Positions 15,111 to 21,802 of a stretch of DNA of 21,802 bases are shown here, in pieces. Numbering within the stretch: the stretch's first letter is position 1; each line of letters starts with the position of its first letter. Origin of the DNA: Stenotrophomonas maltophilia (GTDB lineage Bacteria > Pseudomonadota > Gammaproteobacteria > Xanthomonadales > Xanthomonadaceae); the NCBI GenBank assembly GCA_002386405.1, contig DGIP01000265.1, forward strand, positions 1 through 21,802, read 5' to 3'. The position numbers were made by a program, and so were the translations under genes. The notes beneath the pieces are model-generated. The model was not told the origin of the DNA. It made no database searches and was given only the letters and a program-made list of their open reading frames with translations.

Positions 15111-15875
15111 TCAGACGAACATGCCGCCCGACGCCTCCACCCGCTGCGCGTTGATCCAGCCCGTACGCGGCGACAGCAGCGCGGCGACGACCGGCCCGAT
15201 ATCGTCCGGCTGGCCGGCGCGGCCCAGCGCGGTGTTGCCGGCCACCATCGCGTTGATGTCGGCGTTGTCACGCACATGCCCGCCGCCGAAGTCGGTTTCG
15301 ATCGCGCCCGGTGCCAGCGTGTTGGCACTGATCCCGCGCGCGCCAAGTTCCTTGGCCAGGTAGCGGCTGAACACCTCGATGCCACCCTTCATCATCGCGT
15401 AGGCCGAACTGCCCGGCAGCGAGAAGCGGGCCAGGCCACTGGACACGTTGAGGATGCGGCCGCCATCGGCGATCAGCGGCAGCAGTGCCTGGGTGAGGAA
15501 GTACGGGCCCTTCAGGTGCACAGCAACCAGCTCGTCGAATTGGGCCGGGGTGGTGTCGGCGAAACCGGCGTACAGGCCTTCGCCGGCGTTGTTGAACAGC
15601 CCCTGCAGGCCGGTCGCGCCCCAGGCCTGGAGTTGGGCCTGCACGGCCGTGGCGAAACCGGCAAAGCCGGCGCTGTCGGCCATGTCCAGCGGCAGCGCGG
15701 CGGCACGCCGGCCCAGCGCCTGGATCTGCGCGACCACGGCGTCGGCCGCATCGGCCCGGCTGCGGTAGGTGAGCAGGATGTCGGCGCCGTCGGCAGCCAA
15801 GGCCAGGGCGGCGTTGCGGCCAAGGCCACGGCTGCCGCCGGTGATCAGCACGACGCGGGAAGTGGAGAGGGACAT
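15111..15875 (-). CDS. Short-chain dehydrogenase/reductase (SDR) of unknown substrate
   Basis: A 254-residue classical SDR. The NAD(P) loop TGGSRGLG is at 12-19 and NNAG at 95-98; the catalytic triad is Ser145/Ser146 region (NVSSG), Tyr159 and Lys163 (YAMMK). Arg17 in the loop and Arg38 after the second strand favour NADP(H). The start at 15875 is set by a strong AGGAG about seven bases upstream; the frame is open 16 codons further but without a ribosome site. It is divergent from a LysR gene 100 bases away, a layout in which the LysR often controls the dehydrogenase. The substrate cannot be read from sequence. Confidence 0.87.
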   Translation of the reverse strand: MSLSTSRVVLITGGSRGLGRNAALALAADGADILLTYRSRADAADAVVAQIQALGRRAAALPLDMADSAGFAGFATAVQAQLQAWGATGLQGLFNNAGEGLYAGFADTTPAQFDELVAVHLKGPYFLTQALLPLIADGGRILNVSSGLARFSLPGSSAYAMMKGGIEVFSRYLAKELGARGISANTLAPGAIETDFGGGHVRDNADINAMVAGNTALGRAGQPDDIGPVVAALLSPRTGWINAQRVEASGGMFV

Positions 15876-15914
15876 GGGGTGCTCCTGGATGAGGTGTGAC
15901 GCCAGACTATTGGC

Positions 15915-15942
15915 ATTGCGCAATCACATAAACCGCGCAATC
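15915..15942. promoter_or_regulatory. Candidate operator between SDR and LysR genes
   Basis: The divergent gap holds the perfect palindrome ATTGCGCAAT (15915-15924), whose right half belongs to a direct repeat GCGCAATC at 15918-15925 and 15935-15942, 17 bases apart. AT-richer sequence surrounds it, unlike the flanking genes. This is a plausible binding site for the adjacent LysR protein; no clear promoter hexamers could be fixed. Confidence 0.4.
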
Positions 15943-15975
15943 CTGATTTGACTGTCCACCCAGAGCGAACAATCC

Positions 15976-16881
15976 ATGGACCGCCTCGACCACCTGCGCA
16001 GCTTCCTGCGCGTTGCCGAACTGGGCTCGTTCACCGCCGCCGCCGAGCAGCTGGGCCTGCCCAAGGCCAGCGTGTCGCTGGCCGTGCAGCGGCTGGAGGC
16101 GGAAGTGGGCGTGCAGCTGCTGCACCGGACCACCCGCCGGGTGCGGCTCACGGCCGATGGCGCGCAGTTCCAGCAGCGTGCCCGCGACCTGCTGGATGAC
16201 ATGGAAGACCTGCAGGGCATGTTCCGCCGTGACACCCAGCTCAAGGGCCGGCTGCGGGTGGACATGTCCAGCGGCCTCGCCCGGCAGCTGGTGATTCCGC
16301 ACCTGCCGGGCTTTCTTGAAAAGCATCCCGGGCTGGAGATCGAGCTGAGCGGCACCGACCGCCGTGTCGACCTGGTGCGCGAGGGGTTCGACTGCGTGGT
16401 CCGGGTCGGGCCGTTGGACGACAACACGCTGGTCGCCCGCCCGCTCGGGGTGATGCACATCGTCAACTGCGCCAGCCCGGCCTACCTGGCGGCATACGGG
16501 GTGCCGCGCTCGCTGGACGACCTGTCAGGCCATGCGCTGGTGCATTACGTGGGCACCCTGGGCCAGCGCTCGCCGGGCTTCGAATACCACGATGGCCAGG
16601 ACTATCGCAGCGTGCCGATGCGCGGCGCCATCACGGTCAACAGTGGCGAGGCGTACAGTGCGGCGGCGCTGGCCGGGCTGGGCATCATCCAGGTGCCACG
16701 GCTGGGGGCGCGCGTGGCGCTGGCGGCCGGGACGCTGGTGGAAGTGCTGCCGGAATGCGTGGCCGAGCCGATGCCGGTCACCCTGCTGTACGCGCAGCGA
16801 CGGCACCTGCCGCGCCGGGTGGCGGCCTTCATGGACTGGATGGCAGCTCTGGTCACGCCGGAGCTGCAGCGGCTGGACTGA
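15976..16881 (+). CDS. LysR-family transcriptional regulator
   Basis: A 301-residue LysR protein. The N-terminal winged helix-turn-helix spans about 1-60 (GSFTAAAEQLGLPKASVS, then RTTRRVRLTADG), followed by a linker helix and a periplasmic-binding-like effector domain from about 90. The DFVVR-like segment FDCVVRVGPLDD is typical of the CrgA/DmlR-type subgroup that often regulates neighbouring oxidoreductase genes. It is divergent from the SDR gene, so that gene is the likely target, together with autoregulation. Ribosome site is weak. Effector unknown. Confidence 0.9.
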   Translation: MDRLDHLRSFLRVAELGSFTAAAEQLGLPKASVSLAVQRLEAEVGVQLLHRTTRRVRLTADGAQFQQRARDLLDDMEDLQGMFRRDTQLKGRLRVDMSSGLARQLVIPHLPGFLEKHPGLEIELSGTDRRVDLVREGFDCVVRVGPLDDNTLVARPLGVMHIVNCASPAYLAAYGVPRSLDDLSGHALVHYVGTLGQRSPGFEYHDGQDYRSVPMRGAITVNSGEAYSAAALAGLGIIQVPRLGARVALAAGTLVEVLPECVAEPMPVTLLYAQRRHLPRRVAAFMDWMAALVTPELQRLD

Positions 16882-16890
16882 ACCGGACAC

Positions 16891-16949
16891 GCACAGTAGC
16901 GCAATCTCACGCACATTCATGCACATTCGCGCACCGAATCGGGTACAGT
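16891..16949 (+). promoter_or_regulatory. 10-bp phased GCA repeats and -10 before the DeoR gene
   Basis: Five consecutive decamers starting at 16891, 16901, 16911, 16921 and 16931 each begin with GCA; those at 16911 and 16921 share GCACATTC. Ten-base phasing puts the motif on one face of the helix, as in direct-repeat operators of DeoR-family repressors. TACAGT at 16944-16949 looks like a -10 and would place the start of transcription at or next to the ATG at 16956, i.e. a nearly leaderless mRNA. No good -35 is seen. Confidence 0.4.
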
Positions 16950-16955
16950 TCGCGG

Positions 16956-17735
16956 ATGACGACTCCCGACGCACTTCCCGGCGAACGCCAACAGACCATC
17001 CTGCGCCTGCTGCGCGAACAGGGCCGCGTGTTTTCGGCCCAGCTTGCGCTGCAGATGGAGGTGTCGGAAGACTCGATCCGGCGCGACCTTCGCGAGCTGG
17101 CCAGCCAGGGGCTCTGCCGGAAAGTGCATGGCGGTGCGCTGCCGGCCGCAGTGGACTTTGCTCCCCTCCCCGCACGCCACGCGCAGCAGCCGGCGCAGAA
17201 GCACGCGCTGGCCATCGCCGCGGCCGCGTGTGTCCGCCCCGGTGATTCGATCCTGCTGGATGCCGGTTCCACCAACAGCGCCATCGCCGCCTGCCTGCCG
17301 CAACAGCAGGGCCTGCAGGTGATCACCAATGCCCCCGACATCGCCCTGGCGCTGCTGGCGCGCGGCGGGATCGAGGTGACCCTGGTCGGCGGGCGACTGG
17401 ACCCACGCGCCGGTGCCTGCATCGGTGCGCAGGCGCTGGAAACGGTGGCCGGGCTGCGCGCGGACGTCTGTTTCATCGGTACCTGCGCGGTCGATGCCGA
17501 GGCGGGCCTGTGGGCCATCGATGGCGAAGAGGCGCCCTTGAAACGTGCATTGCTTGCAGCCAGCAGCCGCTGCATCGCCGTGGCCACCAACGACAAGCTC
17601 GGCACCCAGGCGGCCTATCGCGTGGGCGCAATCGAGCAGATCGACCTGCTGGTGATCGAACACGACGCCCCCGACGCGCAGGTGCAGGCCTTCCAGCGCC
17701 GCGGCGTCGACATCCAGCGCGCTGCGCCGTACTGA
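16956..17735 (+). CDS. DeoR-family transcriptional regulator
   Basis: A 259-residue regulator. The N-terminal DeoR helix-turn-helix is at about 10-58, with recognition region VSEDSIRRDLRELASQG (36-52) and the wing KVHGGAL. The sensor domain carries DAGSTNSAIA (102-111), VTLVGGRLD (141-149), IGTCAVDAEAGL (174-185) and TNDKLG (211-216), the usual phosphosugar-sensing signature. No ribosome site precedes the ATG, in line with a possible leaderless transcript. A transporter gene follows after 10 bases, so the protein probably represses its own operon until a phosphorylated sugar or related metabolite appears. The frame is open upstream into the LysR gene, but family length supports 16956. Confidence 0.9.
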   Translation: MTTPDALPGERQQTILRLLREQGRVFSAQLALQMEVSEDSIRRDLRELASQGLCRKVHGGALPAAVDFAPLPARHAQQPAQKHALAIAAAACVRPGDSILLDAGSTNSAIAACLPQQQGLQVITNAPDIALALLARGGIEVTLVGGRLDPRAGACIGAQALETVAGLRADVCFIGTCAVDAEAGLWAIDGEEAPLKRALLAASSRCIAVATNDKLGTQAAYRVGAIEQIDLLVIEHDAPDAQVQAFQRRGVDIQRAAPY

Positions 17736-17745
17736 GGTTTCCCTG

Positions 17746-18891
17746 ATGACCGTTACCGCTCTCTCCGCACGCGGCGCGCGCGCCGAACAGCACGCCACGC
17801 GCGCGGCGTTTTTCCTGCCCGGCTTCGCTACCGCCGCCTGGGCCCCCTTGGTGCCGTTCGCCAAGAACCGCACCGGACTGGATGAAGGCTCGCTCGGCCT
17901 GGTGCTGCTGTGCCTGGGCGCCGGTTCGCTGCTGGCGATGCCGTTGGCCGGCATCCTGGCCGCGCGCCATGGCTGCCGCGCGGTGATGATCGCCACCCTG
18001 CTGATGGTGATGGCCAGCCTGCCGCTGCTGGCCATTGCACCCTCGCCGTGGACACTGGGCCTGGCCCTGTTCGTGTTCGGTGCCGGTGTGGGCGCCTGCG
18101 ACTGCACCATGAACATCCAGGCGGTAATGGTGGAGCGCGACAGCGGCCGGCCGATGATGTCCGGCTTCCACGCCTTCTACAGCATCGGCGGTGCGGTGGG
18201 TGCTGCAGCCATGACCGCGCTGCTGGCGCTTCGGCTGCCGCCGCTGTGGGTGTGCGTGCTGGCTTCGGTGGCGATGGTGGTGGTACTGGCGCTGTCGGTA
18301 CCGTACTGGCGGCGCGACCGCGCGCCGAGCGGCGCCCCGGTGTTCGCGATCCCGCATGGCGTGGTACTGGCGATCGGCGTGCTCTGTTTCGTCGCCTTCC
18401 TTGCCGAAGGCGCCATGCTCGACTGGAGCGCGGTGTTCCTGCATGAAGTACAGCAGGTGCCACCGGATCGCGCCGGTCTGGGCTTCATGACCTTCGCCAT
18501 CGCCATGACGGTCACCCGCCTTGTCGGCGACGGCATCGTGGCGAAACTCGGCCGCCTGCGCGCGATCCTGCTGGGCAGCATCGTGGGCGCCGCCGGCTTC
18601 GGCATCGCCACCTTCGCCGGCGCACTGCTGCCTGCCCTGCTGGGCTACGCATTGATCGGCCTGGGCTGCGCCAACATCGTGCCGGCGCTGTTCTCCATGG
18701 CCGGCAACCAGAAGACCATGCCGGAAAGCCTGGCCATCCCCGCCATCACCACGCTGGGCTACGCCGGCGTGCTGGCCGGCCCGGCGCTGATCGGCTTCGT
18801 CGCCCAGGCCAGCAGCCTGGTAACGGCCTTCTGCCTGGTGGCCGCAGCCCTGCTGCTGGTCGGCATCACCGCTCGCTGGGTAAAGGCTTGA
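17746..18891 (+). CDS. YbjJ/FucP-like MFS transporter
   Basis: A 381-residue membrane protein with about 12 hydrophobic segments. It resembles the YbjJ-type branch of the major facilitator superfamily: RAAFFLPGFATAAWAPLVPFAK near the start, GAGVGACDCTMNIQAVMVE, SGFHAFYSIGGAVGA and CANIVPALFSMAGNQ. The acidic Asp and Asn in the fourth-span motif are typical of this group. It lies 10 bases after the DeoR-family gene with GAGG upstream of the ATG, so the two form an operon. The substrate is unknown; a sugar or similar small molecule fits DeoR control. A GTAG hairpin repeat follows the stop codon. Confidence 0.85.
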   Translation: MTVTALSARGARAEQHATRAAFFLPGFATAAWAPLVPFAKNRTGLDEGSLGLVLLCLGAGSLLAMPLAGILAARHGCRAVMIATLLMVMASLPLLAIAPSPWTLGLALFVFGAGVGACDCTMNIQAVMVERDSGRPMMSGFHAFYSIGGAVGAAAMTALLALRLPPLWVCVLASVAMVVVLALSVPYWRRDRAPSGAPVFAIPHGVVLAIGVLCFVAFLAEGAMLDWSAVFLHEVQQVPPDRAGLGFMTFAIAMTVTRLVGDGIVAKLGRLRAILLGSIVGAAGFGIATFAGALLPALLGYALIGLGCANIVPALFSMAGNQKTMPESLAIPAITTLGYAGVLAGPALIGFVAQASSLVTAFCLVAAALLLVGITARWVKA

Positions 18892-18904
18892 CGCCAACAC
18901 GACC

Positions 18905-18927
18905 GTAGAGCCACGCCCTGCGTGGCT
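18905..18927 (+). repeat. GTAG-headed REP hairpin (SMAG-like)
   Basis: GTAG (18905-18908) is followed by a perfect 7-bp stem AGCCACG/CGTGGCT (18909-18915 and 18921-18927) around the loop CCCTG. A GTAG tetranucleotide heading a short GC-rich stem is the design of the Stenotrophomonas SMAG REP family. It is intergenic, 13 bases after the MFS stop. CCACGC at 18935-18940 could also pair with GCGTGG. It could limit readthrough or protect the mRNA end; no T-run follows. Confidence 0.7.
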
Positions 18928-18999
18928 GGCGCCATCCACGCAGCCCATGGCCTCCTGGAAAGCCCTACCATTCAACCACGCCCACCAACACGGCTGCCT

Positions 19000-19824
19000 A
19001 TGTCGGATCCCTCGTTCACTCCGGAATCCCGCCGCGCCGCCTTCCGCGCCCTGCATACCGAAGGCTGCTTCGTCCTGCCGAACCCTTGGGACATCGGCAG
19101 CGCCCGTTACCTGCACAGCCTCGGCTTCAAGGCGTTGGCCAGCACCAGTTCCGGCGTGGCCTGGAGCCTCGGCCGCGCTGACGGCCAGCTCTCCCTCGAC
19201 GACACCCTCGCCCACCTGCACGACCTGGCCGCCACCCCACTGCCGGTCAATGCCGACTTCGGCGATGGCTTCGGCACCGACGCCGCCAGCATCGACGCGG
19301 CCGTTACCCGCGCGATCGCCACCGGCGTGGCCGGCATCTCCATCGAAGACGCCAGCGCCGATCCGGACCAACCGCTGCGATCCATCGACGACGCGTTAAC
19401 CCGCCTGCGCGCCGCGCGCACCGCCATCGACCGCTCGGGGGCGGACGTGATGCTGATTGGCCGCGCCGAGAACTTCTTCGTCGGCCGTCCGGACCTCGAC
19501 GACACCATTACCCGCCTGCGCGCCTACGCCAGCGCGGGTGCCGATTGCCTGTACGCCCCCGGCATCACCACCCGCGGGCAGATCGAGGCGGTGGTAGCTG
19601 CGGTCGCACCCAGGCCGGTGAACCTGCTGGTCGGCAGCGCACTTCCGTTCACCCTGCAGGACATCGCCGCCATGGGCGTGCGCCGGGTCAGCGTGGGCGG
19701 TGCGATGGCACGCACCGCGTGGGGTGGGCTGATGCGCGCCGCCCGACAGATCCACGACGAAGGCCGCTTCGACGGCTTCGCCGATGCGGCCAGCGGCGCG
19801 GCGTTGAACCAGCTGTTCCGCTGA
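19000..19824 (+). CDS. Isocitrate lyase/PEP mutase-family protein
   Basis: A 274-residue TIM-barrel protein of the isocitrate lyase/phosphoenolpyruvate mutase superfamily. Signs: LPNPWDIGSARYL (26-38), STSSGVAWSLGRADG, the Mg/oxyanion region NADFGDGFG (84-92; Asp86, Asp89), SIEDAS (114-119; Glu116) and IGRAENF (153-159). The flexible catalytic loop after IED is short and lacks the KKCGH-type cysteine motif of isocitrate and methylisocitrate lyases, so those activities are unlikely. A C-C or P-C lyase, or an oxaloacetate decarboxylase-like activity on a small 2-oxo acid, is possible. Upstream start codons of this frame would lie inside the GTAG hairpin, so 19000 is preferred although no ribosome site is visible. 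Confidence 0.83.
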   Translation: MSDPSFTPESRRAAFRALHTEGCFVLPNPWDIGSARYLHSLGFKALASTSSGVAWSLGRADGQLSLDDTLAHLHDLAATPLPVNADFGDGFGTDAASIDAAVTRAIATGVAGISIEDASADPDQPLRSIDDALTRLRAARTAIDRSGADVMLIGRAENFFVGRPDLDDTITRLRAYASAGADCLYAPGITTRGQIEAVVAAVAPRPVNLLVGSALPFTLQDIAAMGVRRVSVGGAMARTAWGGLMRAARQIHDEGRFDGFADAASGAALNQLFR

Positions 19825-19846
19825 CCGGCCGCGCGGCGACGGTCAG
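19821..19846. terminator. Bidirectional hairpin spanning two convergent stop codons
   Basis: CTGACCG (19821-19827) pairs with CGGTCAG (19840-19846), with the self-complementary GCCGCGCGGC (19828-19837) between. The arms contain the stop codons of both convergent genes. It could fold from either strand and act as a shared terminator, but no T-run follows on either side, so it may instead be factor-dependent or only an mRNA end structure. Confidence 0.42.
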
Positions 19847-20760
19847 TTCGCCAGCGCGTAATCGATTGCCGCGCACACTGCCGCCACCTGCGCATCGTTG
19901 CACTGCTGCGGGGTCGCACGCGGGCTGTCCGGATACACCTCGGTGGTGGTGGTGAAGCGCGCGCCGGTGATGCTGGCGCACAGCCCCAGCTTCTTCAGCG
20001 GATACTCGATCACGCCCGGCGCCACCACCGGCGAGCCGATGATTTCGTTCCTGTCGTCGGCCGGGGCGATGTGGGTCACCTGCTCCACCGCCGCGTTGAC
20101 CGCCTGCTGGAACGCCGGCTGCGGGTTTTCGGTGTCGTCCACCAGGTAGAAGCCATCGGGAATCAGGCCCGGGGCGAACGGCTTGCCATCGCGCGCGGCC
20201 AGCGCCGGGCGGAACTCGCTTTCGTCGCTGTCGGTGGTTTCGTGCAGGTCGATATGCAGCACCATGCCATCACGCAGGGGTGCCACCAGCGCCATCAGCG
20301 CCGCCGATTCCTGCGCCGGGCTGTCGGCCACGAACGAGCGGTTCGGGTCGTTCGCATCGGCATTCCAGCGCTGGAAGCGCTCGTAGCCCCACGGGCTCAC
20401 GCACGGCGCCACCAGCACGTTGGCGCGCCCCGCGTAGTCGGCCGCACGCGTGGCCAGGAACTGCAGCGCGCCTTCCACACCGCTGGTTTCGTAGCCGTGC
20501 ACGCCACCGGTGACCAGCACCGACGGCAGCGCCGGGTTCCAGTCACGGCTGCGCACGGCAAACAGCGGGTAGCGGTCCGGTGCGTAATCCAGGGTGCCGT
20601 ACTGGACCACATCGAACTCGGCGCGCAGCCGCTCCAGCGCCGGCAGCACGTCGTCGGCATAGCGCCGCACCGGCAACTGCCGCGCCCGCCACTCCGCCTT
20701 CTCTGCGGCGCCCCAGGGCTGGCCAGGGGTACCGATGGGATAGAAGCGGGTGTCATTCAT
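19843..20760 (-). CDS. M14-family zinc metallocarboxypeptidase
   Basis: A 305-residue M14 peptidase. The zinc ligands are His88 and Glu91 (GGVHGYETSG) and His173 (HIDLHETTD); the catalytic glutamate is Glu274 (TTTEVYPDSP). Arg141 in NDPNRSF is expected to bind the substrate carboxylate. APCVSPWGYERFQRWN and the AQESAALM helix are typical of the cytoplasmic REP34-like subgroup. No signal peptide is seen, so it acts in the cytoplasm on peptides or amino-acid conjugates. The ATG at 20760 is preferred over an in-frame GTG at 20781 because of the promoter position; neither has a good ribosome site. It is divergent from a LysR gene, which may control it, and convergent with the lyase-family gene. 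Confidence 0.88.
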   Translation of the reverse strand: MNDTRFYPIGTPGQPWGAAEKAEWRARQLPVRRYADDVLPALERLRAEFDVVQYGTLDYAPDRYPLFAVRSRDWNPALPSVLVTGGVHGYETSGVEGALQFLATRAADYAGRANVLVAPCVSPWGYERFQRWNADANDPNRSFVADSPAQESAALMALVAPLRDGMVLHIDLHETTDSDESEFRPALAARDGKPFAPGLIPDGFYLVDDTENPQPAFQQAVNAAVEQVTHIAPADDRNEIIGSPVVAPGVIEYPLKKLGLCASITGARFTTTTEVYPDSPRATPQQCNDAQVAAVCAAIDYALAN

Positions 20761-20793
20761 GGCGGGGCTCGCGGTTGTCACGGAAGAACCGCG

Positions 20794-20823
20794 ATTTTAG
20801 CCTGCACCTCACGCCCCTACCAA
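20794..20823 (-). promoter_or_regulatory. Promoter of the M14 peptidase gene
   Basis: On the minus strand TTGGTA (20818-20823) and TAAAAT (20794-20799) are 18 bases apart. Transcription would begin near 20787, about 27 bases before the ATG at 20760. The TAAAAT lies in one of the few A+T-rich patches of this region. Confidence 0.5.
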
Positions 20824-20828
20824 TCGCC

Positions 20829-20843
20829 ATGGCACACGGCCAT
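20829..20843. promoter_or_regulatory. Candidate LysR box between peptidase and LysR genes
   Basis: ATGGCACACGGCCAT has perfect 5-bp arms (ATGGC/GCCAT) and the T-N11-A pattern of LysR sites. It starts six bases upstream of the peptidase -35 and 40 bases before the divergent LysR gene, a position that suits both activation and autoregulation. A further GCCAT at 20861-20865 may be a half-site. Confidence 0.42.
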
Positions 20844-20882
20844 CATGGAGCGGCATGACTGCCATGCGCCTCTCTGTCCCCC

Positions 20883-21770
20883 ATGGCCCGCGAAAACTTC
20901 AATGATCTGCAGGTCTTCGTGACCGTGGCGCGCGAGCGCAGCTTTACCCGTGCTGCGGCGCAGCTGGGCGTTTCGCAGTCTGCGCTGAGCCATACCGTGC
21001 GGGCGCTGGAGGAACGGCTTGGCGTACGGCTGCTCACCCGCACCACCCGCAATGTGTCGATGACCGAGGCCGGCGAGCGTCTGTACGTGAGCGTGGCACC
21101 GCGGCTGGAGGAAATCGAGGCGGAAATCGCTGCCGTGGCGGAATACCGTGACCACCCCGCCGGCACCGTCCGCATCACCGCCTCCGAGCATGTAGCGAAC
21201 ACCGTGGTCTGGCCGCGTCTGGCCGCCGTACTGCCGCGCTACCCGGACCTGAAGGTGGAGCTGACCATCGACTACGGGCTGGCCGATATCGTCGAACAGC
21301 GCTACGACATCGGCATCCGGCTCGGCGAACGGGTCGCACAGGACATGATCGCGGTACCGGTCACCGGCCCGCAGCGGATGGCGATCGTCGGCAGCCCGGC
21401 GTACTTCAGGACCCACGCCGCACCGCAGCGGCCGGCCGACCTGGCCGCGCACGACTGCATCGGGTTGCGCCTGCCCACCCATGGCGGATTGATGGTGTGG
21501 GACCTGCGCAGGGACGAGCAGAACGTCAACGTGCGCGTGCAGGGCCAATGGACCTTCAACAGCAGCATCGCCATGCACCGCGCCGCACTGGCCGGCGCCG
21601 GGCTGGCCTACCTGCTGGAAGACATGGTGCTGGAGGACATCGCCGCCGGACGCCTGATGCGGGTGATGAATGACTGGTGCGATGTGTTCGATGGCTTCTA
21701 CGCCTACTACCCCAGCCGCCGCCAATCCTCCAGCGCGCTGCGCGTGGTGATCGACGCGCTGCGCGTGTAG
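20883..21770 (+). CDS. LysR-family transcriptional regulator
   Basis: A 295-residue LysR protein. The helix-turn-helix is within residues 1-64 (RSFTRAAAQLGVSQSALSHTVRALEERLG, written here as two parts: RSFTRAAAQLGVS and QSALSHTVRALEERLG; then RTTRNVSMTEAG). The effector domain has YDIGIRLGERV and ALAGAGLAYL, typical of the CrgA-like subgroup. It is divergent from the M14 peptidase gene with a 122-base gap containing a T-N11-A dyad, so the peptidase is the likely target. No ribosome site precedes the ATG, which follows a pyrimidine-rich stretch; a short or leaderless transcript is possible. Only 32 bases follow before the window ends, with nothing recognised in them. Confidence 0.88.
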   Translation: MARENFNDLQVFVTVARERSFTRAAAQLGVSQSALSHTVRALEERLGVRLLTRTTRNVSMTEAGERLYVSVAPRLEEIEAEIAAVAEYRDHPAGTVRITASEHVANTVVWPRLAAVLPRYPDLKVELTIDYGLADIVEQRYDIGIRLGERVAQDMIAVPVTGPQRMAIVGSPAYFRTHAAPQRPADLAAHDCIGLRLPTHGGLMVWDLRRDEQNVNVRVQGQWTFNSSIAMHRAALAGAGLAYLLEDMVLEDIAAGRLMRVMNDWCDVFDGFYAYYPSRRQSSSALRVVIDALRV

Positions 21771-21802
21771 CACCCGCGCGTTGCCGGTAGGGTCGCATCC
21801 CG

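Noticed and set aside
18922..18999. Upstream start for the lyase-family gene
   Set aside because: It would begin inside the GTAG hairpin and add residues unlike the family.
21786..21802. GTAGGGTCGCATCCCG at the window edge as a second GTAG REP element
   Set aside because: It is cut off by the edge and no convincing stem can be formed from what is visible.

Overview
This window is GC-rich, gene-dense bacterial DNA. It most resembles the chromosome of a Stenotrophomonas-type member of the Lysobacteraceae (Xanthomonadaceae). Two things point there: the siderophore locus has the gene order I know from Stenotrophomonas maltophilia (entC-entE-entB-entB'-entF-entA), and at about 18905 there is a GTAG-headed hairpin like the REP/SMAG elements of that genus. 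The species call is inference from memory of these families, not a database result.

Left part (1-9632, all on the minus strand): a complete seven-gene catecholate siderophore operon, transcribed from about 9700 down to 21. Its order is MFS exporter, EntC, EntE, EntB, stand-alone aryl carrier protein (EntB'), EntF, EntA. Every junction is an ATGA or TGATG overlap, so the whole operon looks translationally coupled. EntC, EntB and EntA turn chorismate into 2,3-dihydroxybenzoate (DHB). EntE loads DHB onto the carrier protein, and the C-A-PCP-TE protein EntF adds an amino acid, predicted to be serine from its binding-pocket residues, and releases the product. A candidate Fur box at 9734-9752 would make the operon iron-repressed. 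No receptor, esterase, phosphopantetheinyl transferase or MbtH-like gene lies in the window.

Middle (9854-14710, plus strand): an orphan gene for an F1-ATPase epsilon-like protein, divergent from the siderophore operon. It is followed by a class I ribonucleotide reductase operon: nrdA, nrdB, a flavodoxin and a thioredoxin-like protein. Two NrdR-like boxes 32 bp apart straddle a good promoter upstream of nrdA, so NrdR control is likely. The flavodoxin and thioredoxin look like dedicated redox partners.

Right part (14719-21802): small accessory units. These are a DUF3817 membrane protein and a short-chain dehydrogenase on the minus strand; a divergent LysR regulator; a DeoR regulator with a downstream YbjJ-like MFS transporter; a GTAG hairpin repeat; an isocitrate lyase/PEP-mutase family protein; a convergent M14 zinc carboxypeptidase; and a second LysR regulator divergent from it. 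No tRNA, rRNA, CRISPR array, insertion sequence or prophage gene was seen. No gene-free stretch exceeds 300 bases; the longest gaps are 9633-9853 and 10301-10497, and both hold regulatory sites.

I did not find a wholly undescribed system. The points most worth following up are the orphan epsilon gene beside a Fur-like site, the RNR operon with a flavodoxin in place of the usual ferredoxin, the mixed specificity pocket of EntE together with the EntF serine code, and the 10-bp-phased repeats before the DeoR gene.
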